Of a DNA stretch of 45,262 nt, positions 8,116-17,464 are shown piece by piece. This stretch comes from Microcoleus sp. FACHB-831 (GTDB lineage: Bacteria; Cyanobacteriota; Cyanobacteriia; Cyanobacteriales; FACHB-T130): positions 1-45,262 of the forward strand of contig NZ_JACJON010000013.1 of assembly GCF_014695585.1 (NCBI RefSeq), written 5' to 3'. The stretch's first letter is position 1. Every line of letters starts with the position of its first letter. The notes below the pieces were generated by a model. The model had not been told where the DNA came from and searched no databases. It saw nothing but the letters and a program-made list of their open reading frames with translations. A program made the position numbers and the translations under genes.

Positions 8116-9204
8116 TTAGACGGTTGCTGTTGCTGGAGAGCCAATAACTTCTGACCGCTCTTTGAAGATGGGAAAACGTCCGTAGAGCGATTCACTATAC
8201 ATAACGACTAAGAAAACCAACCCTTGAAACACGAGAACAGTGGCATCTGGTAGGTTGTGCACCCGCTGCAAGATACCGCCACTGGCAAGGATACCGCCGA
8301 CTAAAACTGCAACTAGGGTGGCAGCAAGCGGGTTATGTCGGGCAATAAACGCCACTAAAATACCGCTGTAGCCATAGTTAGCATTGAGAGATTCATTGGC
8401 TCGACCCTGCACGGCGGCAACTTCCACCATGCCTGCTAATCCCGCACAAGAGCCAGCAAGGAAACAAATTGCCATGGTTAGCTTACCGACAGGAAGTCCA
8501 GCAATTCGAGCGGCTCGAATATTGCCCCCAGCGGTACGTGCGGCGAAGCCAAAGGTTGTGCGCTGGATCAGGAAGTAGGCAATCACACAGGCAATCAACC
8601 CATAAATCAAACCGTAGTGAACGCGGGTACCGGGAATTTTCCCCAGCATATCAACATCAGGAATGGGGTAGGTGGAGGGCTTATTGAGAGACGTGGGGTC
8701 TTTCATCGGTCCGCTCACCAGATGGTTCAGCAGCGCGATCGCAATATAATTCAACAACAAACTACTAATGGTTTCGTTCACGCCCCGGTAATGACGTAAC
8801 GCTCCTACTGCGCCAATCCACACACCACCACAGATGATTCCTGCCAGTGCCATCCCGATTTGCACAACGGTAGGGGGTGCGCCTTGCAGAGCTAATCCTG
8901 CCGCTACAGCCCCGATGCCACCCACAACCAGTGCACCCTCGTTACCAATGATGATCAAACCCAAGCGGGCAGGGAGTGCTGTACATAAAGCCGTTAACAT
9001 CAAGGGAGCTGCCCGAATCAGCGTGTTCTGAAACGATCGCCAATTGCCAAACGCGGCCTTATAAATCGAAGCATAAACCGCAAAGGGATTTGCCCCCGCC
9101 AAAGCACAGAAAATTCCAAAGAGTATCAAGGAAAAAAGGAGAGCGGCGATCGGGATGCAAATCGATTCTAATGTTTTACGCCACCTAGAACTATTAAACA
9201 TCAT
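8116..9204 (-). CDS. ABC transporter permease (BMP/nucleoside-type), first permease
   Basis: This 362-residue inner-membrane permease (YufP-like) of the BPD_transp_2 family has about ten hydrophobic segments. Diagnostic stretches are GANPFAVYASIYKAAFG in the first periplasmic loop, LTALCTALPARLGLIIIGNEGALV, GVNETISSLLLNYIAIALLNHLVSGPMKDPTS, and TAGGNIRAARIAGLPVGKL, the coupling segment. The gene follows the binding-protein gene by 59 bp and precedes the second permease gene by 214 bp. Tandem ATGs at 9204 and 9201 leave the start uncertain by one codon. An importer rather than an exporter is expected because a binding protein is encoded with it. Confidence 0.9.
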   Translation of the reverse strand: MMFNSSRWRKTLESICIPIAALLFSLILFGIFCALAGANPFAVYASIYKAAFGNWRSFQNTLIRAAPLMLTALCTALPARLGLIIIGNEGALVVGGIGAVAAGLALQGAPPTVVQIGMALAGIICGGVWIGAVGALRHYRGVNETISSLLLNYIAIALLNHLVSGPMKDPTSLNKPSTYPIPDVDMLGKIPGTRVHYGLIYGLIACVIAYFLIQRTTFGFAARTAGGNIRAARIAGLPVGKLTMAICFLAGSCAGLAGMVEVAAVQGRANESLNANYGYSGILVAFIARHNPLAATLVAVLVGGILASGGILQRVHNLPDATVLVFQGLVFLVVMYSESLYGRFPIFKERSEVIGSPATATV

Positions 9205-9263
9205 AAACTTGTGACTCTATGAGCATAGTTATGGACAACAAACGAATGATCCATGACTAATGA

Positions 9264-10445
9264 CTAACTACCCACTTTTCCAACTACGCCTGCAACCAAC
9301 CAATTCATCTTTTCTAGTTCGCTATCCTGCTGTTTTAAATCCTTGCCAACTGGAATAATGACTTTGCCTGCGTTATCTTGCAGTCCCCCTTTGTAAACCA
9401 CCATGCTGCCGTCTATAAACTTGGCTTTCGCTGCATCAGCCAGTTTTTTCGTCTCATCATTGACGGCTGGCCCATAGGCGGACAACTTCAAAAATCCCTC
9501 CTTAAAACCCCCACGAACTAAGTGTGGAATGCCTCCATTCATCAAGGTTTTGCCAGCGCGAATCATTTCCGCATATTTAGAATAAACATTCGTCCAATCC
9601 CACTCTGCACCCGTAAGATATCCTTTAGGTGCTAGCACGGCTTGATTGGCGTGGTAGCCAGTCGTAGAAATGCCGCGTTTTTCAGCGGTTTCAACAATCA
9701 CTTTGGGACTGTCTACATGACAGGTGATTACATCGACCCCTTGGTCAGCCATACTATTAGCCGCTTCTGCCTCTTTAACAGGCAACGACCAATCTCCTGT
9801 GAAGATGACCTGAGTAGAAACTTTTGGGTTAACGCTGCGTGCCCCCAAAGTAAAGCTGTTGATATTACGGAGTACCTGGGGAATGGGTTTGGCAGCAATG
9901 AACCCTAATTTGCTACTCTTGGAAGCTTTGGCGGCAACAATGCCAGCTAGATACTCAGCCTCATCAATGAAACCAAAGTAACTACCAACATTTTTCGGGT
10001 GTTTCCCTTCTTGATACAGCCCACCGCAGTGGACAAATTGAACCTCCGGGTATTCTTGGGCAAGTTTTAGGACATGGGGGTCAAAGTAGCCGAAAGAGGT
10101 GGGAAATATAACCGTAGCTCCATCTTGTTCGATCATGTTCCGCATCGCTTCTTGTACGTCTGTCGTTTCCGGAACATTGGCTTGCTCTACGCTTTTGACC
10201 CAGGTTAATTTGGAAACCCCAGCTTTCCCCTCGGCGTGGGCTTGGTTATAGCCATAATCATCTTTGGGTCCCACGTAAATGAATCCCATCACAATCGGCT
10301 TACCTGCGCCACCCGAACTGGCTTGACTTCCGGTTGATGAACTGCAACCCGTCCCAAATTTCGAGGCCACCCCAAAGGCTGTGGTGGCTAAAAGTCCACG
10401 AACAACTTGACGACGGGATAAGTGAAAAGACTTACTAATACTCAC
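9264..10445 (-). CDS. BMP-family (Med/PnrA-like) substrate-binding protein
   Basis: This 393-residue periplasmic binding protein captures the substrate for the ABC importer encoded downstream. The N-terminus has a twin-arginine-like motif (SRRQVVRGLL) followed by FGTGCSSS, so it may be exported folded through Tat and possibly be lipid-anchored; the lipobox is weak. The BMP fold starts at IVMGFIYVGPKDDYGYN, and QVFVH-like (VQFVHCGG), GSYFGFIDEAEYLAGIVAA and GVDVITCHVDSPKV follow the family. Relatives bind nucleosides, but this subclass with YFGFIDEAEY is the one I associate with ureide and amide operons. The start codon is GTG (10445); no ATG fits the conserved N-terminus. It is the first gene of the operon, 218 bp from the NtcA box. 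Confidence 0.9.
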   Translation of the reverse strand: MSISKSFHLSRRQVVRGLLATTAFGVASKFGTGCSSSTGSQASSGGAGKPIVMGFIYVGPKDDYGYNQAHAEGKAGVSKLTWVKSVEQANVPETTDVQEAMRNMIEQDGATVIFPTSFGYFDPHVLKLAQEYPEVQFVHCGGLYQEGKHPKNVGSYFGFIDEAEYLAGIVAAKASKSSKLGFIAAKPIPQVLRNINSFTLGARSVNPKVSTQVIFTGDWSLPVKEAEAANSMADQGVDVITCHVDSPKVIVETAEKRGISTTGYHANQAVLAPKGYLTGAEWDWTNVYSKYAEMIRAGKTLMNGGIPHLVRGGFKEGFLKLSAYGPAVNDETKKLADAAKAKFIDGSMVVYKGGLQDNAGKVIIPVGKDLKQQDSELEKMNWLVAGVVGKVGS

Positions 10446-10662
10446 TCGTTATGATTCCCCTTGCGAAAGGATGTAGAGGTGTAGCGGCATCGCCATTTTT
10501 GCCCTCCTCACTAACGCTTGACTGTGGTTTCGGTCAGTTCTTGCGTTAAACAGAGATTAACAGGATGGAAGCAGTTCTAGGGTTCTAAAAGGTGCGAAAA
10601 AGGTGCGAGGAAAGTTCGCAGAATGTCACTAAATTGACAGTGGACAAATTTAAAAAACTGTA

Positions 10663-10705
10663 GTATCCGATCCTACCCATTACAGAAACCTTTTCAGCAT
10701 AGGGT
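10663..10705 (+). promoter_or_regulatory. NtcA box GTA-N8-TAC with a -10 element
   Basis: GTATCCGATCCTAC at 10663-10676 is a perfect GTA-N8-TAC box for NtcA, the cyanobacterial nitrogen regulator. After 23 bases comes TAGGGT (10700-10705), which fits the TAN3T -10 of NtcA-activated promoters; the usual spacing is about 20-24. This reads towards the NB-ARC/WD40 gene, whose ATG is 93 bases further on. On the minus strand, towards the ureide operon 218 bases away, the box is equally good but I see no convincing TAN3T at the right distance. The site may serve one or both genes. Confidence 0.55.
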
Positions 10706-10798
10706 TTTGGCTTGTGTTGGTTGGTGTTAAGAAGTGAGTGAAACGAAATCGTGATGTGTTTATCTGCTGCCAGATCGTTTAACTGGGCTTTTTGAGCC

Positions 10799-13700
10799 AT
10801 GAATCCTGAACAAGCACTGACAATTGTTGAGCAAGCTTTAAGTGAAGACCGTTTAAGCAAACTGCAACTGACGGTATTTCGTCATGCTTGGGAAGAGCAG
10901 TCTTATCAAGCGATCGCGAAAACCTCTGGCTATGAGTTGGGTTATGTTAAGCAGACGGGTTCCCAGTTATGGCAATTACTCTCCAAAGCATTTGGAGAAA
11001 AGGTCACTAAAAGTAATGTTCAACTGGTTTTGCAGCGAAAAGCGAGGGAAAAAGGTCAGGAGTTAAGAGTCGTAGGGGCGAATCCTGACTCTCCCTTACA
11101 GGGGTTAAGAATAACCAAAAACCAACAACACCTAATCCAAAATCCAAAATCTAAAATCCAAAATCGCAGGGATTGGGGAGATGCTCCAGATGTATGCGTG
11201 TTTTACGGACGGCGTGAAGAACTGGTAACCCTGGAACAGTGGATTATTCAAGATGACTGCCGACTGATTGGTTTGTTTGGTATGGGTGGCATTGGCAAAA
11301 CCTCTTTATCTGTGAAGTTAGCCAAACAAATTCAGGATGAGTTTGAGTGTGTCATTTGGCGCAGTCTTCGCAATGCGCCACCCCTTCAGGAACTCCTAGC
11401 AGATTTAATTCAATTCTTAGCAATCAAACAGGATACGACACTACCCGATACTCTCAATGGTCGTATTTTGTATTTGTTGGACTGCTTACGTCAACATCGT
11501 TGTTTGCTCGTCTTTGATAATGTCGAGACTATCATGCAACCTGGCGATCGCAGTGGAAGTTATCTAGCTGGGTATGAAGGCTATGGTCAGTTATTGAAAT
11601 GTTTGGGGGAAACTGACCATCAAAGTACTCTGATGCTGACCAGTCGAGAAAAACCTAAAGAAATTGCTGCGCTCGAAGGGAATTCTTTACCCATTCGCTC
11701 AATGCGATTAACTGGGTTGTGCAAGAGTGCCGTACAGAATATTTTCAGCGTCAAGGGCGATTTTGCTGGTTCAGTTGAGGAATGGAGGGTGTTAGTTGAA
11801 CATTATGCAGGTAATCCTCTCGCTTTGAAAATGGTCGCTTGTGCAATCAAGGATTTCTTTGAGGGCAGTATCGCCAATTTCCTCGAATGTTTGCAACAGG
11901 GTACTTTAGTTTTTGGAGATGTTCGAGATTTATTAGCCCACCAAATCGAGCGCTTATCGAATTTAGAGCAACAGGTGATGTATTGGTTGGCAATTAACCG
12001 AGAACCTGTAAGGTTGTCAGAATTACGATCAGATTTTGTCCCTCAAGTATCACTCGCCAATTTACTCGAAGCATTATCGTCTTTAGAAAGGCGCTGTTTG
12101 CTCGATAAGGCTACACCTACCCTAATTGAACAGAACCGAAATTGTTTCACCCTACAACCTGTCGTCATGGAGTATATGACTGACCGATTGATTGAACGGG
12201 TTTGTTCAGAACTTAGGAGATTTGTAGGAGCGACGCATGGGTTGCCCATACAGGAATCGGGGCTTTGCCTGTTCAAAACTCATCCGCTGATGAAAGCTCA
12301 AACCAAAGACTATATTCGAGAAACCCAAATTCGTCTCATTCTCAAACCCGTTGCAGACAAGTTACTCAATTCCAGCAGTAAGGAGCAACTGGAAGACCAA
12401 TTCCGGCAAATTCTCTCAGAAGTGCGAAGCAAATCGTCCCAGGAAACAGGCTATATTGGCGGGAATGTTTTGAACCTTCTTTGCCAACTTTCCTCCGATC
12501 TAAGCGGTTGGGATTTTTCCTATCTTACGGTTTGGCAAGCTTACCTGGAGCGAGTCAATCTTCATCAGGTTAATTTTGCTCACGCGAATCTAGCGAAGTC
12601 AGTATTTACAGATACGCTTAGTCAAATCTTATCGGTTGCCTTTAGTCCCAATGGTCAGCTATTGGCAACTGGGGATGTGAATCATGAAATTCATGTGTGG
12701 CAAGTTGAGACGGGCAAACAACTGTTAAATTGCAAAGTAGATGAAGGCTGGGTTTGGTCTGTTGCGTTTAGTCCTGATGGTCGTTTTCTCGCTAGCAGTG
12801 CTAACCGAACGGTTAACCTTTGGGATGTGCAAACTGGGGAATGCATCAAGCAGTTCCAAGGATATAGTGATCGCGTATTTTCCCTAGCCTTTAGTCCCGA
12901 TGGTCGTCTCCTCGCCAGTGGCAGCGAAGACCGTTGGGTAAGGGTTTGGGATATTAAAACGGGTCAACTTTTCCAGATTTTGCCAGGACACACGGACGAA
13001 GTTCGCTCTGTTGCCTTTGCTCCGCAATACTCTGCAAGAAGAACACAGAAAAATCTTTTCTCTCCAAATCCAAAATCCAAAATCCAAAATCCAAAATCGG
13101 AATACCTCCTTGCCAGCGGCAGTTATGACGGTACGGTAAGATTGTGGGACATTCATCAGGGTGAATGTTTGAGGATTCTAGAGGAACACAGCGACCGAGT
13201 TTGGTCAGTCGCTTTCAGTCCGGATGGGAAAACCCTCGCCAGTAGCAGCAGCGATCGCACCGTAAAATTGTGGGAGGCTAGCAGTGGGAAATGCCTCAAA
13301 TCTTTACGCGGACACTCCCAGCCAATCCGAAGCGTTGCCTTTAGTCCGGATGGAAAAACCCTCGCCAGTGGTAGTGATGACCATTCTATCCGTCTTTGGA
13401 ACCAGCATACGGGTGAATGCCTGAGAGTGCTTCTTGGGCATACGAGTTGGGTTTCATCGGTCGCCTTTAGCCCTGTTAGCAAAGCGGTAGCGACTTTAGG
13501 CGCGTCTGATTATTTATTAGCCAGTGGCAGTGAAGACCAATCCGTGCGGTTATGGGAGACGCGTACTAACCTCTGTCTAAAAACCATACAAGGACATAGT
13601 AATGGAGTGTGGTCGGTCGCGTTCAGTCCTCAAGGGACTACTCTCGCGAGTGGGAGTCAAGATGGTGTAATTAGGTTTTGGAATAGCAAGACAGGGAAAT

Positions 13701-14791
13701 GTATTAGAGAATTCTTTGCACACAGCAGTTGGATTTGGTCTGTAACATTTAGCCCCAATAGTCAACTTCTTGCCAGTGGCAGTGAAGATCAAACGATCCA
13801 ATTATGGGATATTCTAAGCGGGCAACGTCTGAAAACGCTGATAGGACATAAGGACGCGGTTTTTTCCGTCCTCTTTAGTCCTGATGGCCAAACCCTTTTG
13901 AGTGGGAGTCTCGACGGCACGATCAAAGTTTGGGATATTTGTACAGGTGAATGCCGTAAAACCTTGCAAGGACATCGCGGTGGCATCTGGTCGATTAGCT
14001 TGAGTCCGGATGGGAAGCTCCTCGCCAGTGGTAGCCAAGACCAAACAATCAAGCTATGGGATGTGGAGACAGGTTACTGTATCAACACCTTGCAGGGGCA
14101 TAGGAGTTGGATACGCGCTTGTGCCATTAGTCCCGATCGACAAATTCTGGTTAGTGGTAGTGCAGATGGCACGATTAAGCTTTGGCAGACCAACACCGGA
14201 GAATGTTACTACACATTACAGGCGCACGCAGGGCCAGTGTTGTCAGTTGCTTTCGACCCCGAGGAGCAAACCTTTGCCAGTAGCGGTGTGGATGGGTTAG
14301 TAAAACTTTGGAATATCTCGTCTTTGCCAAACTGCCAAATTTTGCACGGGCATGATAAATGGGTGCGGTTCCTCGCTTACAGTCCTGATGCCAAAATTCT
14401 GGCAAGCTGTAGTCAAGATGAAACGATTAAGCTATGGAAGGTCAAGCCGGACTCTTCTGGGATATCCTTGTCTCACTCCTCAACCTCAGTTACGCCTAGG
14501 GCGTACCACACCACTTGGATGAGTACGTCTATCTCTTCCGAAAACCCGATTCTTCAAGTTCCCCTTTGGATGATGCCAACAGAGAGTAAGTATCAGCTTT
14601 GGTTGACACCGCACAAAAGGACAATTGGCAGAAGACAACCTCAAAACTCTCAAAATTATATGGATGTATGTATCAAAACAATACGGATTCCTAGACCCTA
14701 TGAACGGATGAATATTACTGATGTGGCTGGTTTGACAGCCGCTCAGAAATCCACATTGAAGATGCTAGGGGCGGTTGATTGCATGGACTGA
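10799..14791 (+). CDS. STAND NTPase: HTH, NB-ARC and 14 WD40 repeats
   Basis: This 1330-residue protein is a signal-transducing STAND ATPase, a family used in sensing and in conflict or defence responses. An N-terminal vMAP-type helix-turn-helix domain covers about 1-85 (SYQAIAKTSGYELGYVKQTGSQLW). NB-ARC follows, with a P-loop at 161-168 (GMGGIGKT), Walker B LLVFDNVE and GLPL-like GNPLALKM. Then come a winged-helix stretch, a helical region, and a short pentapeptide-like segment (LERVNLHQVNFAHANLAKS) near 590. Fourteen WD40 repeats start near 609, enough for two seven-bladed propellers. The C-terminus (MNITDVAGLTAAQKSTLKMLGA) is shared by cyanobacterial relatives. Three non-family stretches interrupt it in frame: residues about 112-123, 475-490 and 742-767, all encoded by dispersed repeats. 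It is divergent from the ureide operon and downstream of the NtcA box. Confidence 0.93.
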   Translation: MNPEQALTIVEQALSEDRLSKLQLTVFRHAWEEQSYQAIAKTSGYELGYVKQTGSQLWQLLSKAFGEKVTKSNVQLVLQRKAREKGQELRVVGANPDSPLQGLRITKNQQHLIQNPKSKIQNRRDWGDAPDVCVFYGRREELVTLEQWIIQDDCRLIGLFGMGGIGKTSLSVKLAKQIQDEFECVIWRSLRNAPPLQELLADLIQFLAIKQDTTLPDTLNGRILYLLDCLRQHRCLLVFDNVETIMQPGDRSGSYLAGYEGYGQLLKCLGETDHQSTLMLTSREKPKEIAALEGNSLPIRSMRLTGLCKSAVQNIFSVKGDFAGSVEEWRVLVEHYAGNPLALKMVACAIKDFFEGSIANFLECLQQGTLVFGDVRDLLAHQIERLSNLEQQVMYWLAINREPVRLSELRSDFVPQVSLANLLEALSSLERRCLLDKATPTLIEQNRNCFTLQPVVMEYMTDRLIERVCSELRRFVGATHGLPIQESGLCLFKTHPLMKAQTKDYIRETQIRLILKPVADKLLNSSSKEQLEDQFRQILSEVRSKSSQETGYIGGNVLNLLCQLSSDLSGWDFSYLTVWQAYLERVNLHQVNFAHANLAKSVFTDTLSQILSVAFSPNGQLLATGDVNHEIHVWQVETGKQLLNCKVDEGWVWSVAFSPDGRFLASSANRTVNLWDVQTGECIKQFQGYSDRVFSLAFSPDGRLLASGSEDRWVRVWDIKTGQLFQILPGHTDEVRSVAFAPQYSARRTQKNLFSPNPKSKIQNPKSEYLLASGSYDGTVRLWDIHQGECLRILEEHSDRVWSVAFSPDGKTLASSSSDRTVKLWEASSGKCLKSLRGHSQPIRSVAFSPDGKTLASGSDDHSIRLWNQHTGECLRVLLGHTSWVSSVAFSPVSKAVATLGASDYLLASGSEDQSVRLWETRTNLCLKTIQGHSNGVWSVAFSPQGTTLASGSQDGVIRFWNSKTGKCIREFFAHSSWIWSVTFSPNSQLLASGSEDQTIQLWDILSGQRLKTLIGHKDAVFSVLFSPDGQTLLSGSLDGTIKVWDICTGECRKTLQGHRGGIWSISLSPDGKLLASGSQDQTIKLWDVETGYCINTLQGHRSWIRACAISPDRQILVSGSADGTIKLWQTNTGECYYTLQAHAGPVLSVAFDPEEQTFASSGVDGLVKLWNISSLPNCQILHGHDKWVRFLAYSPDAKILASCSQDETIKLWKVKPDSSGISLSHSSTSVTPRAYHTTWMSTSISSENPILQVPLWMMPTESKYQLWLTPHKRTIGRRQPQNSQNYMDVCIKTIRIPRPYERMNITDVAGLTAAQKSTLKMLGAVDCMD
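11134..11165 (+). repeat. Heptanucleotide tandem repeat (AATCCAA)4 inside the NB-ARC gene
   Basis: Four 7-bp units (one with a C-to-T change) lie between the HTH and NB-ARC domains and are translated as IQNPKSKIQN. Just before it, at about 11069-11105, a GTAGGGGCGAATCC...CCCTTACAGGGG segment resembles a second dispersed repeat. Both stay in frame. Confidence 0.8.
12226..12262 (+). repeat. Dispersed palindromic repeat inserted in frame in the NB-ARC gene
   Basis: The segment GTAGGAGCGACGCATGGG plus TTGCCCATACAGG is an imperfect palindrome of the GTAGGGGCG...CCCCTACA kind that is common between cyanobacterial genes. It is translated as FVGATHGLPIQES, which breaks the otherwise family-typical run from IERVCSEL to FKTHPLMKAQTKDYIRE. 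Confidence 0.55.
13067..13098 (+). repeat. Heptanucleotide tandem repeat (AATCCAA)4 inside a WD40 blade
   Basis: Four perfect 7-bp units are translated as PNPKSKIQNPKS inside the fourth WD40 repeat, between the VAFAPQ strand and the YLLASGSYDG strand. The insertion lengthens a loop of the blade and keeps the frame. Confidence 0.85.
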
Positions 14792-15706
14792 ACCTAGTTG
14801 ACTGACAAAAGAGGGCAACGGAAGGCTCAAGCCCAATAGCTATAAGGAATGCCGACGATGAAGTAATATGAAATTCGAGTGCAGAATCCTGATGTTGAAC
14901 GTTGGTGGAAGATTGTTTGTAGTAACCAGGGTAAGCGTATCTAATTTTGTATTGAAAAGAGATTTTAGATTATTTGTGAGTTGAATGATGGATTCGGGAG
15001 CCATGGGGTAGGCTACACGCTGATTTTCTTCCCAGTATCCCAGAAGCAAGCATTTTGGGGATTACTTTTAATGCCTTGATAGCATTGATAAGCTTTAACT
15101 GATACTTTAAAAAGGTTAAGTAATTTAGTTAGCAGCTATTGCTGAAATTTAGCTGCCATACTTTAAACCCTAATGAAAACCGGCTTGCTTCTTCATATCG
15201 TTTTTATTCATATAACCAATGCTTTTACCACCCCAACTTCGATACCTTTGAGATTGAATTTGAATGGGTTCCTCAAAATCTTTTCTTCCTTGTTCCAGTT
15301 GCTTTAATCCTTGATAAGCTAAACCCCGGTGTACTAATGAGTAGGTAGAATTTTTTTGCCTGGAGCTTTACTATTAAGGCTAATTTATTTAAAGTTTTGA
15401 CCTTGCTATTCACTCAAATACACTTTGTATTTGTTTGCTTTACTCACAAGGCTGGTAGCTAAATATTTAATAACTTAATTTATGCTTAGACACGCTACTA
15501 CAAGAGCTGCTAGTGATGCCGGATCCCTTCAAACTGCGAGTTTTCAGACATTTCGATGATTAAAACTTGTTACAGCCCGATGGTGTGGGTGGTAAATTAA
15601 AAACGGTATATTGCCTACAGTTGTAAATTTCACTACTAATTTTATAACGAAATGCCTTAATAATGTGAGCCATAGACGGATAGAATATGGCTAAAGGGGC
15701 TTCTGT
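14792..15706. other. 915-bp intergenic region with one gene remnant
   Basis: No intact gene is supported between the NB-ARC gene and the gamma-glutamyltransferase gene. The middle holds a minus-strand TPR-like remnant (separate entry). The remainder is AT-rich. Immediately before the next gene, AAAGGGG about 10 bases upstream of ATG 15707 is a usable ribosome-binding site. Confidence 0.5.
15170..15369 (-). pseudogene. TPR-like gene remnant
   Basis: The minus strand reads SLVHRGLAYQGLKQLEQG followed by RKDFEEPIQIQ and then YRSWGGKSIGYMNKND up to a TAG at 15170-15172. The first 30 residues follow the spacing of a tetratricopeptide repeat. There is no start codon in a sensible place and stops lie directly upstream, so this looks like the 3' piece of a lost gene. 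Chance similarity cannot be excluded. Confidence 0.35.
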
Positions 15707-17464
15707 ATGTATCTGACTAAGAAAAAAGTGACGATTATTGCATTGACAGGTGCATTCAGTTTTTCAACCATTTTTGCTCCTGCTTTAGTAACTGTATTAA
15801 GTTTTACAAAAATTAATGTAGCGAACGCTGCTAATCGACCAACTACTATGTCTATGAATGGCATGGTAACGACACCTCACTACTTAGCTTCTCAAGCCGC
15901 TTTAGACATACTCAGGCAGGGTGGAAATGCTGTAGATGCTGCGATTGCGGCTGCATCAACATTGGCAGTAGTTTACCCGCATATGAATAGTATTGGAGGA
16001 GATAATTTTTGGTTAATTTATAATTCTAAAACTCGCGAATTGAAAGCCTTAAATGCCAGCGGTAGAGCCGGTGAAAAGGCAACAATTGACTTTTATAAAG
16101 CTAAAGGTTATACAAAAATTCCCTCTAGAGGTTATTTGGCAGCAAATACCGTACCTGGAGCGATTTCTGGTTGGGGAGAAGCCTATAAATATGCTCAACA
16201 AACTATGGGTAATAATCTACCTTGGAGTAAGCTGCTTGATTCTGCCGTTAGCTATGGAGAAAATGGCTTTCCCGTAACTCCTAGTCAGGAGTATTGGACT
16301 AAAACGAATATTGATGAGAAGGACAAAGAATTCCGCAATATTCAACGCTTCCAAGGCTTCAAGCAGACCTATCTCAAGTCAAATGGTGAGTCTTACAAAG
16401 CTGGTGAAGTCTTTAAACAGCCACAGCTTGCTAAAACCCTGAAGGCAATTTCTGAAAAAGGGGCTGCTGAATTTTACAAGGGTGAAATCGCTGAAAATAT
16501 CATCAAAGACTTAGAAGCTAACGGAGGTATTCTAACTCTAGAAGACTTTGCCTCACACACGGCTGATTGGGTTAAGCCGATTTCAGCAGACTACCGTAAA
16601 TACAAAGCCTACAATTTTCCACCCAATACACAGGGAATGGCTTCTCTGTCGATTCTCAACATCCTCAACAATTTTGACTTGAAGAAGATGGGGGAAGGAA
16701 CAGTAGATTACTACCATACGTTAGTAGAAGCAACAAAACTCGCTTTCGCGGACAGAGATAAGTATCTCAGCGACCCAGCCTTCGTTAATATTCCTTTGAA
16801 TACGCTTCTGTCCAAAGAGCATGGTAGCGATTTAGCGGCACGCATCAATATGAGAGTTGCTGTTAAAGAAGCTAAACTACTCGACCCAAAAGGAGATACT
16901 GTCTGGCTGGGAGTGGTTGATAAAGATGGCAATGCTGTATCTTTAATTCAAAGCATATACCATGACTATGGCTCGGGAATTGTTGCTGCAAATACGGGAG
17001 TTCTGCTACAAAATCGAGGGAGTTTCTTTTCTCTAGATCCAAAGCACGTTAACCATTTAGAACCCCGCAAGCGAACCTTTCATACTTTGAATCCGGCAAT
17101 GCTATTTCAGGATGGGAAACCCTATTTGGTCTACGGAACAATGGGGGGAGAAGGACAGCCACAAACCCAAGCTGCCCTTGTAACTCGGATTGTAGACTTC
17201 GGATTTAGTGTCCAAGATGCGATTGAAGCACCGCGCTGGCTGCAAGGTCGTACTTGGGGAGCCTCATCTAATGACCTCAAAATTGAAGGGCGAGTGCCGC
17301 CCGCTGTAATCAAAAAATTAATTGAAAGAGGCCATCCAGTCAAGGTAATGGAGGGTTATACGGATACAATGGGACACGCAGGTGCAATTCTTATCGAGCC
17401 AGCAACTAATATTAAATTTGGTGGTGCCGATCCACGCGGAGATGGGGCTGCTGTAGGGTATTAA
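15707..17464 (+). CDS. Gamma-glutamyltransferase family protein, exported
   Basis: This 585-residue Ntn-hydrolase should cleave itself into two subunits before T398 (PKGDTVWLGVVDKDGNAVS) and then hydrolyse or transfer gamma-glutamyl groups, for example from glutathione, outside the cytoplasmic membrane. The N-terminus is a signal peptide ending about residue 42 (NVANAANRP). Family blocks are TPHYLASQAALDILRQGGNAVDAA, NSIGGDNFWLIY, NASGRAG, GAISGWG and GTMGGEGQPQTQ. The Thr environment GDT(V/Y)xxxVVDxDGNAVSLIQS is that of the YwrD-like branch and not of classical GGT, so acylase-type substrates are possible. Compared with the typical 530-580 aa it is complete. It stands alone on the plus strand with a ribosome-binding site just upstream. 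Confidence 0.92.
   Translation: MYLTKKKVTIIALTGAFSFSTIFAPALVTVLSFTKINVANAANRPTTMSMNGMVTTPHYLASQAALDILRQGGNAVDAAIAAASTLAVVYPHMNSIGGDNFWLIYNSKTRELKALNASGRAGEKATIDFYKAKGYTKIPSRGYLAANTVPGAISGWGEAYKYAQQTMGNNLPWSKLLDSAVSYGENGFPVTPSQEYWTKTNIDEKDKEFRNIQRFQGFKQTYLKSNGESYKAGEVFKQPQLAKTLKAISEKGAAEFYKGEIAENIIKDLEANGGILTLEDFASHTADWVKPISADYRKYKAYNFPPNTQGMASLSILNILNNFDLKKMGEGTVDYYHTLVEATKLAFADRDKYLSDPAFVNIPLNTLLSKEHGSDLAARINMRVAVKEAKLLDPKGDTVWLGVVDKDGNAVSLIQSIYHDYGSGIVAANTGVLLQNRGSFFSLDPKHVNHLEPRKRTFHTLNPAMLFQDGKPYLVYGTMGGEGQPQTQAALVTRIVDFGFSVQDAIEAPRWLQGRTWGASSNDLKIEGRVPPAVIKKLIERGHPVKVMEGYTDTMGHAGAILIEPATNIKFGGADPRGDGAAVGY

Noticed and set aside
13156-14052. Long antisense frames under the WD40 repeats
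   Set aside because: Repetitive WD40 DNA gives periodic open antisense frames; their translations repeat the same words (SGLK, LARVFPSG).
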